A DNA stretch of 64,000 nucleotides from Cryptomeria japonica (lineage: Eukaryota; Streptophyta; Pinopsida; Cupressales; Cupressaceae). Both the position numbers and the translations under genes were made by a program. The first letter of the stretch is position 1, and each line of letters opens with the position of its first letter. Shown here one piece after another: positions 1 through 12,199 of this stretch. The stretch spans positions 116,903,347-116,967,346 of the forward strand of contig NC_081406.1 of NCBI RefSeq assembly GCF_030272615.1, written 5' to 3'. The notes beneath the pieces were generated by a model, which had not been told where the DNA came from, did no database searches, and was given only the letters and a program-made list of their open reading frames with translations.

Positions 1-789
1 ATGCCCTCTGCTCAAAATATAAAAAACAACGCTTAACTGAACAAATTTTCCTAGTTGTTCTATTTGCGTTGCTTTTCCAAAAGTAGCTTCAATAGAACCT
101 TTAACTTCAGTAGGCTTCATCTGTATTTTCTCATGAAAATAATACTCTTTGACATTCCTCACATGCTTACATTCCTCCTTTGTTTTCCATCTTATCACTA
201 ATTTTTCAACCTCGTCTATCATTTGTTTTTCATAAACTTTACCCACATGCTTTTCTATGGTGTCAAATTTTAGCTGCAACCTAATTTCCTTGTTATGTTT
301 CCAAGTGAAAATCTTAAACCTACATTCTATTGGAGGCTCGTCTTCAATTGGATTCTCCACTGGTTCAATTAATGGATACTTTGATGCCCAATTAATTTGA
401 AAATTCCTCACTGACATATCCCACTCTCGATCCTTTTTTGATTGTGGTTCACCCTTTTTTGGTCTGGCCTTTCTTTTCCCCTTCTGTGCATTATCACCCA
501 AGTCTATTATATCATTCTAGCTAACTTGGGCATCTACCAGATAATCTTCTTCAAGATCATCCTAATCTGAGATATCCGATTCGCCACCATCTTCAACATG
601 CGGTGTGGGTGGCGAATTTTGTACTTGTACTTGTGATGATGTACCTTCCTGATTTTCACCACAATCTTTTCCAATGCTAAAGTACGAAGATAATGTTTTT
701 CTTTTTGTTGGCCTCTCATGGCCTTCCCCACATTCAGGTTTCCTACCCTTCTTCCTGTTTGACATCTCCAACGAAATAAAGGTTGACAA
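1..789 (-). pseudogene. hAT-like transposase N-terminal fragment, truncated by window edge
   Basis: Read on the minus strand from the ATG at 789, one frame stays open to position 1 except for two in-frame TAG codons (about 559 and 499). It begins with MSNRKKGRKPEC and a KRKTLSSYF motif. It continues through a basic stretch into WDMSVRNFQINWASKYPL, a CRFKIF segment, KFDTIEKHVGK, then a CKHVRN motif and LSVVFYILSRG. This order (Trp-rich start, BED-like zinc site, EKHxGK, ECxHxRN, LFQxLSxG) matches my knowledge of plant hAT-type/ZMYM-like transposase N-termini. The usual Cys-x2-Cys of the zinc site reads C-R-F-K, so the finger is damaged. Family membership is inferred from motif order. The DDE catalytic and dimerisation domains would lie left of the window. 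No host role is implied. Confidence 0.55.
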
Positions 790-1680
790 AAAAATATCAA
801 TTTGTTGAAGAAGAAATAATAGACTATAATGTATAATATATGTTTCATTGGCCGTATGACCTACAATCTAGATGTATGAGGTCTGAATGTCCCCCCTGAG
901 TCCTGACTACTTGGCACTGACGGGTTTCCACTAAATAAAAATGAACTCAACAATGCAAACAAATATAGATAAATTTAGAATAATATTATAACACTTCAAA
1001 AATATGATCGCTCACCTTTACGTCACTAGGAGTCGCCAATGTAGTCAACAACAATAATTTTCCTTGGTTTGAAACTTTGCTATTGATTAGAATTCAGAGC
1101 CTAGAACCCACCAGATTGTGTTGAGATAGATACGATCTTTGCATGTATTTATACCAATCATTATATGGCAAATTCCACGGGAATTTTATATGGTATACAA
1201 ATATTTGGTGAATCCCATGTAAGTATAACACGACTTATGTATTTTTCAAGATGATTATAGGTCGTCCAAATACGACTTATGTAATTTTCGAGGCGATTAT
1301 AGGTCATCCAAATAATTGGCAAATACAATATAGTTGGCAAAAGTTGGGGTGAATGGAGACATGCGTCGGCAAAATGTCAGGCGAATTGGGTCCTCCTCGC
1401 TAACAAATCTTCACATGCCTATAGGCGAATTATGGTCGTCTATTAAGGCAACCTCAGAAAGTATAGGCGAAAAAATTAAATTTACCATGTGTCCACCATA
1501 TATTGTATTGGCGAACTCATTGCATAGAAACATTTAATTGCCTAAAACATATGGCGATTGGGCCATGACTTTGACGGAAATTGATAATGTTCTGGGGACA
1601 TGGCCACCCCTAGTCGGTACAAAATATTTGCCATTTCCCAGGTCGCCGACGTGAAAAATTTGCCATTGGCGAATATTCAC
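790..1680. other. Unassigned AT-rich DNA upstream of the hAT-like fragment
   Basis: No supportable gene. It holds a 42-bp tandem duplication (1230-1313) and several scattered GGCGAA/TTGGCGA words between 1300 and 1680. It is probably the 5' flank of the transposase-like frame or other transposon debris. Confidence 0.4.
1230..1313. repeat. 42-bp tandem duplication, two copies
   Basis: Two abutting 42-bp units (1230-1271 and 1272-1313) both start ACGACTTATGTA and end TCCAAAT, with a handful of substitutions between them. Confidence 0.8.
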
Positions 1681-2366
1681 CACTAAAGTAATCTCTGCAC
1701 TCATCTCTTAATTATTCTCTTACCTACCCCTTTATCATTTAATTATTTCCTCTACCTACCATTTAATCCTAGCCGACCATTTATCTTTACACCTCTAAAT
1801 CTTATCTTTCCATTTCCTAAAGTGTCTTCTATATAAGAGGATACTCTCATTCATTATCAACCTTAACGATGCAATCAAGCCTTCTTGCAACCAAGCTATC
1901 AACTATATTTTCGTTCTTTGTTGAGCTCTTGTGCACACTTAAAATTTGAGAGCAAATATATCAAACAAGATCAATGGAGATAGAAAGAGATGGAGATTGA
2001 AACCCTACTAGACATGTGAATGGTATATTTGATTTGTTTATGTTGATTTGCATGGTCTTAGGTATCTCCATTGTGTATGGTGGATTGCTTTCATTATTAG
2101 GCTAGGGTTTTCTGGTTGATCCTTGTTAGTCTTTCAATATTGTTGTTTCTATTATCCACTTTTCACCATATACAAGTGTATTTAAATGAAGATAAATAAG
2201 ACAAAAGGGAATTATTGATATTGTGAGCGGTTTATGATGCACTTATGATAAATGGAAGGAAAAATCTATTTTTAACTTGCAAACTCATCTTGGAATTTGG
2301 TTGATGGTATTCTAACTAGGTATTTGGATGCCACTTTTTATACAATTTTTATATCATAGTTCTGTA
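1681..2366. other. Unassigned AT-rich DNA with a TATA-like box
   Basis: No coding region recognised. CTATATAAG at 1829-1837 is a good plant TATA box in the plus direction. With the flank after 4097 it may be remnant LTR or leader of the Copia-1 fragment that starts near 4621, but I see no LTR boundary to prove this. Confidence 0.35.
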
Positions 2367-2772
2367 AATACTGTAGACACATAAATCCGTCCACTTAATT
2401 AAATGAATATTTAGTATTTATTTGATTATTTAACCATCAATCAATAATTAATTAAATTAATATTTAATTAATTCATCTTAACCCTCTTCTATTAATTAAA
2501 TAAATTATTCAATTTATTTGATTTAATTCACTTAACCAAATTCAAACCATTAATTAAATAAATAAATCATATTTGTTTAATTAAATCTTCTCACATTTAA
2601 ATAAATATTTATTTAAATCCCCCAAAATCCCATCTCTCATATTTAAATAAATTAACATTTATTTAAATCACCTTTATCTTCCACCCACTTGCATTTTCCT
2701 ACAAATGCAAGTTGCACAACTATTTTAAATAAATATTTATTTAAAATCCTATTTATCCTCACCCACTTGAAA

Positions 2773-2925
2773 CCTTTAATGGCTTCCCTTAAAGTCTTCA
2801 AACTCAAAGGCTTCCTTCTAGAGTCTTCTTAAGCCTTTAATGGTTTCCCTTAAAGTCTTCAAACTTAATGGCTTCTTTCTAGAGTCTTCTTAAGCCTTTA
2901 AAGGTTTCCCTCAAAGTCTTCAAGC
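2773..2925. repeat. 61-bp tandem repeat, about 2.5 copies, inside solo LTR U3
   Basis: Units start at 2773, 2834 and 2895, each with CCTTTAA(T/A)GG followed by TTCCCT(T/C)AAAGTCTTCAA. The third copy is partial. The related word AAAGTCTTC recurs near 3220-3290. Confidence 0.75.
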
Positions 2926-3671
2926 ATTTAAATGCTTTATCTTCCTTTTTCTCATGTAAATAAATTAAGATTTAATATTCACACTTAAATAGATTAATAT
3001 TTATCTAAATGTCTATCCAAATGCAAATTACACCATTTAATTGAAATAAATGATTTTATTTTAATTGAAAATCTCAAAATTCCTCCCACTTGCATTCTCC
3101 TACAAAATCCACTTGCATGCCTAAATCCCTTCTAGATTCTTCTAACTCCTTCTAATTAGCCTAATCCCATCCTAATCATTGTCACATTCCTAAATAAAAG
3201 GATGTCACTTCTCAAAAAGCTCCAAAGTCTTCAATAACCATTAAAGGCTTTATGTCTTCAAATGGTTAACCTTTAAAGTCTTCCAAACCATTAAAGGCTC
3301 TTACATAACCATTTATGGTTAACTCACCTTTTACCTTTGGTTAGAGACTTTCCTCTAACTTAACCATCCTTTTGACTCATGAGTCTCTTCAAAGCATTTA
3401 TTTCTTAGACTAAGGTAACCATTTAACCCTTGCACATTCATTTATCCCTTGGATAAAAGGAATATCCATTAACCTAACCCTAACCCAACCGCCTAGGGTA
3501 ACCATCATGTCCCCTCAAGCATTTAATGCTCCTTATCTCTCCTCTCAAGCCTCCTCATGGTGACACTTGTCAACATGGGATTGGGTTGAAAGTCTCACAT
3601 GGATTGAATATCTTTCAATCCTAACCTTTGTTAAGATTTCTCAATCTTAACCCTTCATTTCCCCATTTATT

Positions 3672-3680
3672 CTATAAATA
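3672..3680 (+). promoter_or_regulatory. TATA box of the solo LTR
   Basis: CTATAAATA, placed about three quarters of the way along the LTR, with transcription expected to begin roughly 25-35 bp downstream. The position within the LTR is what makes the call; the start site is inferred. Confidence 0.5.
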
Positions 3681-4096
3681 GAATCCTTATCCTCAAGAAA
3701 AGGAGAAAGCATTAGAGTATTGTTACTATACTGGTATTAGCATAGAGCTTTTTCATAGCATCACTATCTACAATTGCATAGCATTTGTTTATCATATCCA
3801 ACCATCTTGAATCTCCATATGGCATCCATGGCTAGTGCTAAAAGCTGAGAGCTACACTCATTTGGGACTTGGAGAGGGGAGAAACAAGGGAGAAGCATCA
3901 AAAGGCATCATGGAAGCATCTTATGGAGGCTCTTCTCATTTCTTTTGTTTTGTTAAACTTCTTTCATGCTTTTTGAAATCTCTTTTGATATGTTTGGAAT
4001 GATTTTTAGTTCTTTGTTTTCGTTTTATGGTTGAAGGTAACTTATTAACATTGAACTTTGTTGTTGCCTTGTCCCCATTTCCATGACATCAAATAC

Positions 4097-4620
4097 TATT
4101 CGACAATTTTTTGTAGTACTTCTCCTATTTATAAGATGCTTGAGATGGAGGTTTTGATATTGAATTTATAGGTACTTATATGCTACTAGAATTACTCCAT
4201 GTATTTGGTTGGTGATGCTTCTATAAAGGATTTCTTTATATGTTTATTGTAACCATTTTTTAGATTATTGAATAATATATTGAGCTACTTTATTGTATGG
4301 TTTTTCCCCTCAAATGATTTTATGCATGTGCACCAATATTGTGGTCTACTTTTGTTTATTTATTTTTTATGTTTTTCTTCTTTCTATAACTATAATAATT
4401 TTAAAGTTACACAATACTCTACTCTAAGATTAGTTTAGGAAAAATATTCATGTACCTTATTTATTTCATTTGGTATTATATCTTGATCAACTCAAATTCT
4501 AATTTTTTGGTAGAGGGGTTTTGTGTTAATCTTCATTTGAGTGCAAGCTTGCACACAAGGGTTTGATTTTATTGCAAAAAGAGATAGAAAAATTATATAT
4601 AATATATATAAATAATTTAT
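4097..4620. other. Unassigned DNA between the solo LTR and Copia-1
   Basis: Nothing coding is visible. TTGGTAGAGGGG near 4508 faintly resembles a tRNA-Met primer-binding site (usual form TGGTATCAGAGC), and could be the decayed start of Copia-1, but the match is too weak to call. Confidence 0.3.
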
Positions 4621-6360
4621 TATGAATAAAATTTTAGCTTTGAAAGCTTAAGATGGAGGATACACCCATGGATAAAGATCTACAAGTTACAATATCAAAA
4701 TAAAAAAACTACTCAAATATCACAAGAAGATTGGGATAACATAAATAGAAATGTTAAGGATCATATTAGATCATATTTGGTTGATTCAATATTATTGAAT
4801 GTACTTGAAGAGATCATCACAACAATTATTTAAAAAAAAATGGGAGTATGCAGCCAATTTTTCAGTTAAAAATTCTATTTGAGAAATAAATTACAATATA
4901 CCCTAAGGATGGAGGATGGTTATTGGGAGCACTACCACTAAGTTGAAAATGGATGAGGTGGTGAAATTATTGACTTTTAAAGAAATATAAATAAAAAAAA
5001 AATCATTTTGCAAGGAGGCCTTGACTATTTATGGTAGAAAAATTAAAATGAAAGAATAAGGATAAGAAGCAAGAGAAAAAATGATCTTAATGCTATGGGA
5101 AATACAAATCTCCTTGTTAGTCTAAAGAAAAATGTTGGAACTATGACATGATTAGTTATTATTACTAAAGAGACTATATTGAGGAAAATAAACAAGAAAA
5201 ATAGAGATCTAAATGATGACTTTGAGAAGTCATCCTTAGATGATGATGATGCCTTTGTTGAAATCTTATATATGCATGTATTAGAAGGTGCATGTGTTGA
5301 TTTAATTTTTTTGTATGTTTTCAAATAATATCACATTGGTTTTGGTTTATAAAATATGAAGAATATGTTTGTGGGAAAGTACACCCTGGAGATGATTCTC
5401 ATCTAAGTACTTTTGGTCATGGACGAGTCTTGATTCAATTTATTAATGAATGAGTAAAGGGTATTAGTGTACTATATATCATTGGTTTTCAACATAACCT
5501 ACTTTCTATGAGTAAATTTAATAATATAGGTATGTAAGTTATTTTCTTGAGTGAAGGGTGCAAGATAGTAATAGGAGATATAGTTCTTGCTAAGGGTGTT
5601 GAATATGAACTCTATTTTAGCTAGACACATATAATTTAGTTCAATAGTTCTTTTATTCATGTATTTAAGATATCTATAGAATCTTTACCTTCATCATTGA
5701 AACTAGGAGCAAAGAGGGGTATTTTATCCACTTTTGATGGGCATGCTTTCTAGGTACCCAAGGATGCTCATGCTTTAAAGAGAAAGATTAATGAATAGAA
5801 AACTATGTTATGACACCACATGATGTGTCATATAGGTTAGAAAGGTCCAATGGCCTTGAAAAATAAAATCCTTAATGAGGGGATAAATAATTGTAACATT
5901 GAGTTTAATTTGTGTAAACATTATATTTATTGAAAATAAAAACATATTTAATTTTGTTCAATTGCATAAATCTTCTATGGTATTAGATTTTATATAATTT
6001 GCATTTTTTAGCTAGGTGTAAATATTAATTTGAATAAAAAAAAAATTTATTATTTTTTCATTCATTGATGACTACAATAGAAGGACATGCACATAAATTT
6101 CCTTAGGAGTAAATATGAAGTCTTTAGTCAGTTCAAAGAGGTCAAGGCTATTGTAGAAAAATAGACTAGTAAAAAGATTAAGATTTTGAGGGCTAATAAT
6201 TATAGTGATTTTCGCTCATCAAATATTGATAGGCTTTACAAGGAGAATGGAATATAAACATATAAGAAATATCCATCCACCTCTCAATAAAATGGAGCTA
6301 TTGATAAAATTAATATGATATTGATGGAGAGGGATAGACATGTGTTAAAAAAATCATGCA
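4621..6360 (+). pseudogene. Copia-1: strongly decayed Ty1/copia gag, protease-region and integrase remnant
   Basis: With many stops and frameshifts the plus strand still reads as Copia in the right order. Gag appears at about 4629-4980 (KMEDTPMDKDLQ, then DWDNINRNVKDHIRSYL, DSILLNVLEE and LRMEDG). A Cys-knuckle trace follows near 5130. The protease-to-integrase linker at about 5374-5630 includes GDDSHLSTFGHGRV and NLLSMSKFNNIG. The integrase zinc region near 5800-5930 has HHMMCHIGQKG and FNLCKHYIY. An integrase core trace at 6050-6340 includes FIDDYNRRTCTYF, FKEVKAIVEKQT-like residues and MERDRHVL. It stops where Copia-2 begins at 6366. Reverse transcriptase and RNase H are not found on the far side of that insertion. 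It is the most decayed element here and cannot encode a working protein. Confidence 0.7.
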
Positions 6361-6365
6361 TGATA

Positions 6366-7688
6366 TATTGGAAAAAATGCAACATACTAAGAGGGGGGGG
6401 GGGGGGGTGAATCAGTTTGGTCACAAACTTAGCACAATTCAAACTTAAATTCATATTTGATTATTATAAATGAGAACACAAATCAACACCACATCAATAA
6501 CACACATAAAACCAAGATTTTTGATGTGGAAAAATAGGTTAAGGGAAAACCACAGTGGGAACCTACCCACAATGAGATAATGCCCTTTTAGGAGTAAATG
6601 TAAATATTACAATAGAGAATGCACATGCATTCGGGCACACTGCCTAGAGCTCACTGCTCAAATCAAGAAGGGCTACAACCCTGAGGAAGACTCAATGTAC
6701 AAAGATTATACAACAATCCAGATTACATGAACTGATGAAATATCATCTCCCAATGCCTAATTATGCATTTTGATTAAGCACAGATACTCAAACTCTACTC
6801 TTTCCACTCCTTCACACTCTTTCTCACTTTTTCGCACTTCTCGTCTGCTACTGAACAATAAATTCAATGGTCGCACATGCAGATACATCTCACAAATGAA
6901 TATTATATATATTTATACAAATCATCAACCTATATTTCAAGGTCGGCTAAAACCTCAATAAAAATTACAAAATAATAACCTCACATGTAGACCAAAACAA
7001 TGTTGGCTAAGACATAATCTGGACCCAAATCAATACTGCAACCAAGAAACACCACTAAGAATTATGCCTCAATCATCTGCAACACACTACAATCACCAAG
7101 AATGTGGCATAACATAAAGAACACCACCAGATCAAAAAAAAGATCAATAACATGTACAATGATCAATGTGGACCATCAACATGGATAAGACCCGCTCTAG
7201 AAACATCCACAAGCAATGTGAATCATACCAAAAACAACCGCAACATCACCACTTACTAGAATTTCCATCATCAATATACCGAACCTAAAGAACACACGCT
7301 GAATTGACTGTCAAACTAAAAGATTCACTTTTGAACTTCCAAATCACATACCATATGAATGTCCCAAACATTGCCAAATCCGCAAACCAAGATAATGCAA
7401 TTCTGGAGCAATGTAGAGCACAAACCAGAATATCGAATAACACAAACAACTGAATAACCAATCACAATACTAGACCTCATAACCAAATCAAATCAACATG
7501 CGGATCACTAAAACTTATGTTGAATCTACTAGAGATAAGTATCTCTAAACCCATTAAACTGCAATAGCTCAACTGCAACACACTAACCAAACCAACTCAT
7601 TTAATCTGACTGCAACACTAACACAAAAGAATATGCTGATATCAATGACAACACATCATTCTAACAAACTTATCAACAATATCCAATG
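6366..7688 (-). repeat. Copia-2 left LTR (3' LTR of the minus-strand element)
   Basis: Starts TATTGGAAAAAATGCAAC (a mutated TGTTGG start) and contains a run of 15 G at 6393-6407 where the partner LTR has 7. It shares the block TGCCTAGAGCTCACTGCTCA with the partner LTR. It ends at ...ATATCCAA next to the polypurine tract. Confidence 0.85.
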
Positions 7689-8011
7689 ATCTCCCCCTTT
7701 GGCATTGATGGCAACATATAAATGTGAAAAACAATCAATGCAAAATAAATCAACAACCAACAAAATCCCCATAAGATTATGCACATAGCTCTCTCACCTA
7801 TAGGGTTTTTCACATACTTCTCTCCCCCTTTGACATCAATGCAAATGACACATACAAAACATTATTTTCTCCCCCTTAGACACACACTCTAACAATTCTG
7901 AACATCTGAAGCACACTACTAAATACTCCCCCTGAGTAGCAACCTGACTCATCAATCCAAATCACAAGATATCTCTATGAAATCCACCGGACTGATGCAA
8001 CTCCATGCATC
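7689..8011 (-). other. Copia-2 3' non-coding tract with four polypurine-like runs
   Basis: Between the RNase H stop and the LTR the minus strand carries four GGGGGAG runs (near 7926, 7876, 7829 and 7689). The last, AAAGGGGGAGATC, abuts the LTR and is the functional polypurine tract by position. The others are similar in sequence. Confidence 0.7.
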
Positions 8012-11000
8012 TTAGTTCTCATCAAGAGGGGCAATTACCCCTAGCTTCTCTTTGAGATACTCTAATGTATCTTTAGGCAAAGGATTCGTGAAGATATTTG
8101 CAATCTGTTCATTTGTACATACATACTCCAATTTGACATCCTTCTCATTCACCTTCTCTCTGAAGAAATGAAACTTGATTGATGTACGCTTTGTCTTTGA
8201 ATGCAACACTAGATTATTAGAAATATTGATATCACTTGAATTGTCATAGTATTTAGTAGTAGGCTCATCAATAATAACTCTGATATCCTTCAACATTTGC
8301 TTCATCCAAATCACCTGAGTACAATTGCTAGCAACAACAATGTATTTATCTTCTATAGTAGATAAAGGTATAGCATTCTTCTTCTTACTCATCCATGAAA
8401 TCAATCTCTTACCAAAGAAAAATGCATCACCACTAGTACTCTTTTCATCATCAACATCACCTGCCCAATGAACATCAGTAAAAGCACTCAAAGTAAAGTC
8501 ATCGTCTCTAGGATACCACAAACCAAAATCAACTGTCCCTTTCAAATATCTGAAAATTATTTTCACAACAACAACATGAGATTCCTTAGGATCAACTTGA
8601 AATATCACAATAAGACACACAACATTCATAATATTTGATCTAGTTTGAGTCAAATACAACAAAACACCAATCATAAATCTATATTTGTTGTGATTTGCTT
8701 TCGAAAAATCATCATCTTTTGTCAACTTACATCAGGTCACCATAGATGTACCAACAGGATTTGCATCATCCAAACCAAACTTCTTCAACAATTCCTTCAC
8801 ATACTTAGATTGAGATATAAAGATACCTTTATCCAACTAAGTAATTTCCAATCCTAAAAATAATTTCATCTCTCCTATCATAGACATCTCAAACTCAATA
8901 TGCATATCATCAACAAACTTCTTTCACAAACCATCATTTCCACCAAAAATAATATCATCAACAAAAACTTCAACAATTAAGATGTTATCATTATCAATCT
9001 TGAAGTATAGGTTACTGTCAGTAGTAACTTTATTGAATTCAAGCTTCCTCAAATACTTATCCAATCTAGCATACCAAGCTCTTGGAGCTTGCTTCAATCC
9101 ATACAATGATTTCTTCAACCTGCAAACCATATCTTTATGATTTGTCAACTGAAAACCATCCAGTTGCTCAATGTAGACTTCTTCTTCCAGCTCACCATTA
9201 AGAAAGGTGGACTTAACATCCATCTGATATACTTTGAAATCTTTGTAAGCACCATAAACAAAAAATAATCTAACAACTTCAATTCTAGCTAACAAAGCAA
9301 AAGTCTCCTCAAAATCTATACCTTCCATCTGAGAGTAACCTTTACAAACAAGTCTTTCTTTATTCCTAACAACTTCACCTTTCTCATTCAACTTATTCTA
9401 AAACACCCATTTAGTTCCAATTACATTCTTATCCTTAGGTCAAGAAACTAAAGTCCATGTATTATTCTTTTCAATCCAATTCAACTCTTTTTCCATATCT
9501 TTAACCCAATTTTCATCTTTACAAGCTTCATCAACATCTTTAGGTTCAATTTTAGAAATCAGGCAATACTCTTCAACAACTCTTCTCCTAGTCATCACAC
9601 CTCTATTATTATCACCTATAATCTAATTATCTGAATGATTTATCCTTACATACTTGGGAGTCTTAGAATTTTCATGATTCTCAGACTCTTGAGCTCTTTC
9701 TTCTGCACTAGCTTCTCCTTCATTCTCATACTTTTTTGGAGTAATCTGAACTTGATTTTGGGTCTGCACTTGCTTTCCTTTATCTGTACTGACAATCTGA
9801 TCATCTGAATCATATTCAGAGTATCCTGACTAATACTTATTTCCTTCATCCACTTTCACATTAGCACTTTCAACTATGTTTCTCAATCTCTTACTATAAC
9901 ACCAGTAGGATTTTCTCTTAGTATAATAACCAAGAAAGATTCCTTCATCACATCTAGCATCAAACTTCCCTAGATCTTCATCTCTTTTGATATAGCATTT
10001 ACTACCACAAATTTTGAAATATCTAATTGTAGGAGCATGACCAAACCATAACTCATAAGGAGTCTTACCAGAATCACCTTTGATATGCACCCAGTTGAGA
10101 GTGTATACAACAATACTCACAACTTCTCTCCAATAGATATGCAGAACATTTCCTTCAATCATCATGGTTCTAGCAGCTTCATGAACTGTCCTGTTCTTCC
10201 TTTCCATAATTCCATTCTGCTGAGGGATTTACAGAGCAAATAACTGTCTCTTCAAAAAAAGAATTGAATTCACCAAAGGTAAATTCATCACCTCTGTCAG
10301 ATCTCAAACACTTTGGATTCTGTCCAGTCTCAGTCTCAGCCATAGCTTTAAAAATCTTGAACTTCTCCAATGCTTTAGACTTCTCTAGTAAGAATGTAAT
10401 GCAAATTATCCTTGAATAGTCATCAGTCAACAAAATATAATACTTGTCACCCTACAAGCTTCTCACTCTAGAGGGACAACACAAATCAGTATGCACAAGA
10501 TCCAATATCCTATTAGAAGTATATTGTTTGCTTTTGAAAGAAACTCTTGTCTACTTCCCTAACTGACATTTCTTACATATTAAGTCAGAAGGATTAACAA
10601 TCTTAGGAAGATCTCTTACAACTTCAGTGGAACTTATCTTAGCCATGCATTCAAAATTTATATGATACATCCTTCTATGCCATAACCAACTTTCATCAAC
10701 CTGAGCAATCAAATAAATTTTACCACCAGCATTCAAGTGAAAGATATTACCTTTAGTCTTTGTACCTGATGCAATTTTAGTTCTAAAGCTACTCAAGATC
10801 CTACATCTACCATCCTTGAATTGAAAATCACATCCCTTATCAACCATGTGTCCAACACTCAAAATATTATGCTTTAGACCTTCAACATAGAAGACATCAT
10901 TAGTGTTATGCTTACCATCAAGAGAAATAGCACCTCTACCACGGATTATACTAGCTTTTTCATCACCAAACCTTACTACACCACCACCATACTTTTACAT

Positions 11001-12143
11001 ACTTGCAAACTTACTCTTATCACCTATCATATGATGAGAACAACCACTGTCAATAACCCATTCATCTTTCTCTTCAAGTTTAGTAGCTAAATCCTTCTCT
11101 TCAATAATGCAACTAGTAGAATCAACAGTCACCAGATCATCTTCCTTGATAGAAATGAACACCCGCTCATCTCCTAAATATCCTTTATCAGACTCATCAT
11201 CTATCACACCTTCATCAGCAGGAAAGTAGCACTTCTTTGGATATTTAGACTTATAGGGCTTAAATAGCTTCTTAGAGACTCTTTTCGGACACCTTGAGGC
11301 AAAATGTCCTATCTTATTGCATGAAAAACATTTAAGAGGCAACTTTCCTTCATACTTACCTACACCTTTAGACAATCTTATGGCAATTAGGGCTTCAACC
11401 TCTTCAAGCTCTTTTTCATCTTCTTCAAGCTCTCTCATCTCTTTCTCATATCTAGATATTCTTGTTGAACTTTCTCCTAGATCACATTTCTGCTTCTCGG
11501 ATACAATAGCTTTAAATGTATATTTAGATTTAGGAGGTGCTTCACCAAACTCACTCAACTCAAAAGTAGCAAGCTTACCAATTAGGATATCTCTAGTCAC
11601 ATCTGTCATAGTCATGAACTCTTCAATAGTAGCAACCTTGTACTTGTAAGTAGGAGGAAAAGATCTCAACACTTTAGCCACAATATCAGATTCTTCCAAT
11701 ACTCCACCGACACATATGATGTTCAACACAAGAACATTTACTTTATGCATAAAGGAGGTAATGTTCTCATCTTCTCCCATATAGAATATTTCATACTTTC
11801 CCTTCAAGCTCTACAACTTAGCAACTTTCACATGGCTGTCACCTTCATATAAAGTCTCTAGCTTCTTCCATATCTCATGAGCAGTTTGCAGATCCATCAC
11901 ATTAGTCATTTCAGAATTAGACAAGGTACTCGACAATGATTCCTTATCTCTAATATTGAATTCAACTTCCTTAATCTCATTCGAAGTGGTAGGACCATTT
12001 TGAGGAGCATTATATACATTCTTAGTAATCTTCCAATAGTCTTCACCGATGCATCTCAAATGACATTCCATCCGGTTCTTCTAGAGAGTGTAATTCATTC
12101 CATCAAACCTTGGACTATCCTTTTTAAAATCAAAGGTTGTCAT
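8012..12143 (-). pseudogene. Copia-2 gag-pol (GAG-PR-IN-RT-RH), broken
   Basis: Reading starts at the ATG at 12143 on the minus strand. The parts are: gag (MTTFDFKKDSP, then GDSHVKVAKL); zinc knuckle CFSCNKIGHFASRC (about 11292-11336); protease DSGCSHHM (about 11040); integrase zinc region WLWHRRMYH...CKKCQLGK (about 10551-10680); integrase core (about 9990-10450); RT with [29 protein letters not shown] and FVDDIIFGG (8924-9391); RNase H with WAGDVDDEKST and LHSKTKRTS (8012-8500). Frames agree from 12143 to about 10240, then a small deletion in the integrase shifts the frame. In-frame stops are frequent and mostly TAG at expected Gln (for example after AKL at about 11811). The LGHV-type histidine motif reads MYH. 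Dead, but nearly full length for a Copia polyprotein. Confidence 0.88.
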
Positions 12144-12185
12144 CCTGAATCTCCTCAAGTAGTCAAGCTTCTTCCGAAGGATCTA

Positions 12186-12199
12186 GCTATGATACCAAT
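12186..12199 (-). other. Copia-2 primer-binding site
   Basis: The minus strand reads ATTGGTATCATAGC right after the LTR end. It resembles TGGTATCAGAGC, the complement of the initiator tRNA-Met 3' end used by most plant Copia elements. Confidence 0.8.

Larger units (their letters stand above)
2372..4091 (+). mobile_element. Solo LTR, 1720 bp, with 5-bp target-site duplication
   Basis: The segment starts TGTAGACACA and ends CATGACATCA, the TG...CA form of an LTR. It is flanked by the same 5 bp, AATAC, at 2367-2371 and 4092-4096. It has no coding frame. A TATA box (CTATAAATA, 3672-3680) sits about 410 bp before its end, as expected for a U3-R-U5 layout. No primer-binding site, polypurine tract or pol lies next to it, so unequal recombination between two LTRs is the simplest history. 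The family is unknown. Its U3 is rich in TTAAATAAATATTTA-type words and contains the 61-bp tandem repeat listed separately. Confidence 0.65.

Noticed and set aside
1589-1612. TAGGGGTGGCCATGTCCCCAG on the minus strand (1592-1612) as a hAT terminal inverted repeat, or the same site read plus (TGTTCTGGGGACATGG) as a Copia LTR start
   Set aside because: Both readings are possible and exclude each other, and no matching partner end is in the window.
5043-5324. Minus-strand 93-codon ORF
   Set aside because: Antisense to the Copia-1 remnant, low-complexity Ser/Phe/Leu translation.
11317-11649. Plus-strand Ser-rich ORF in Copia-2
   Set aside because: Antisense shadow of the Glu-rich gag region on the minus strand.
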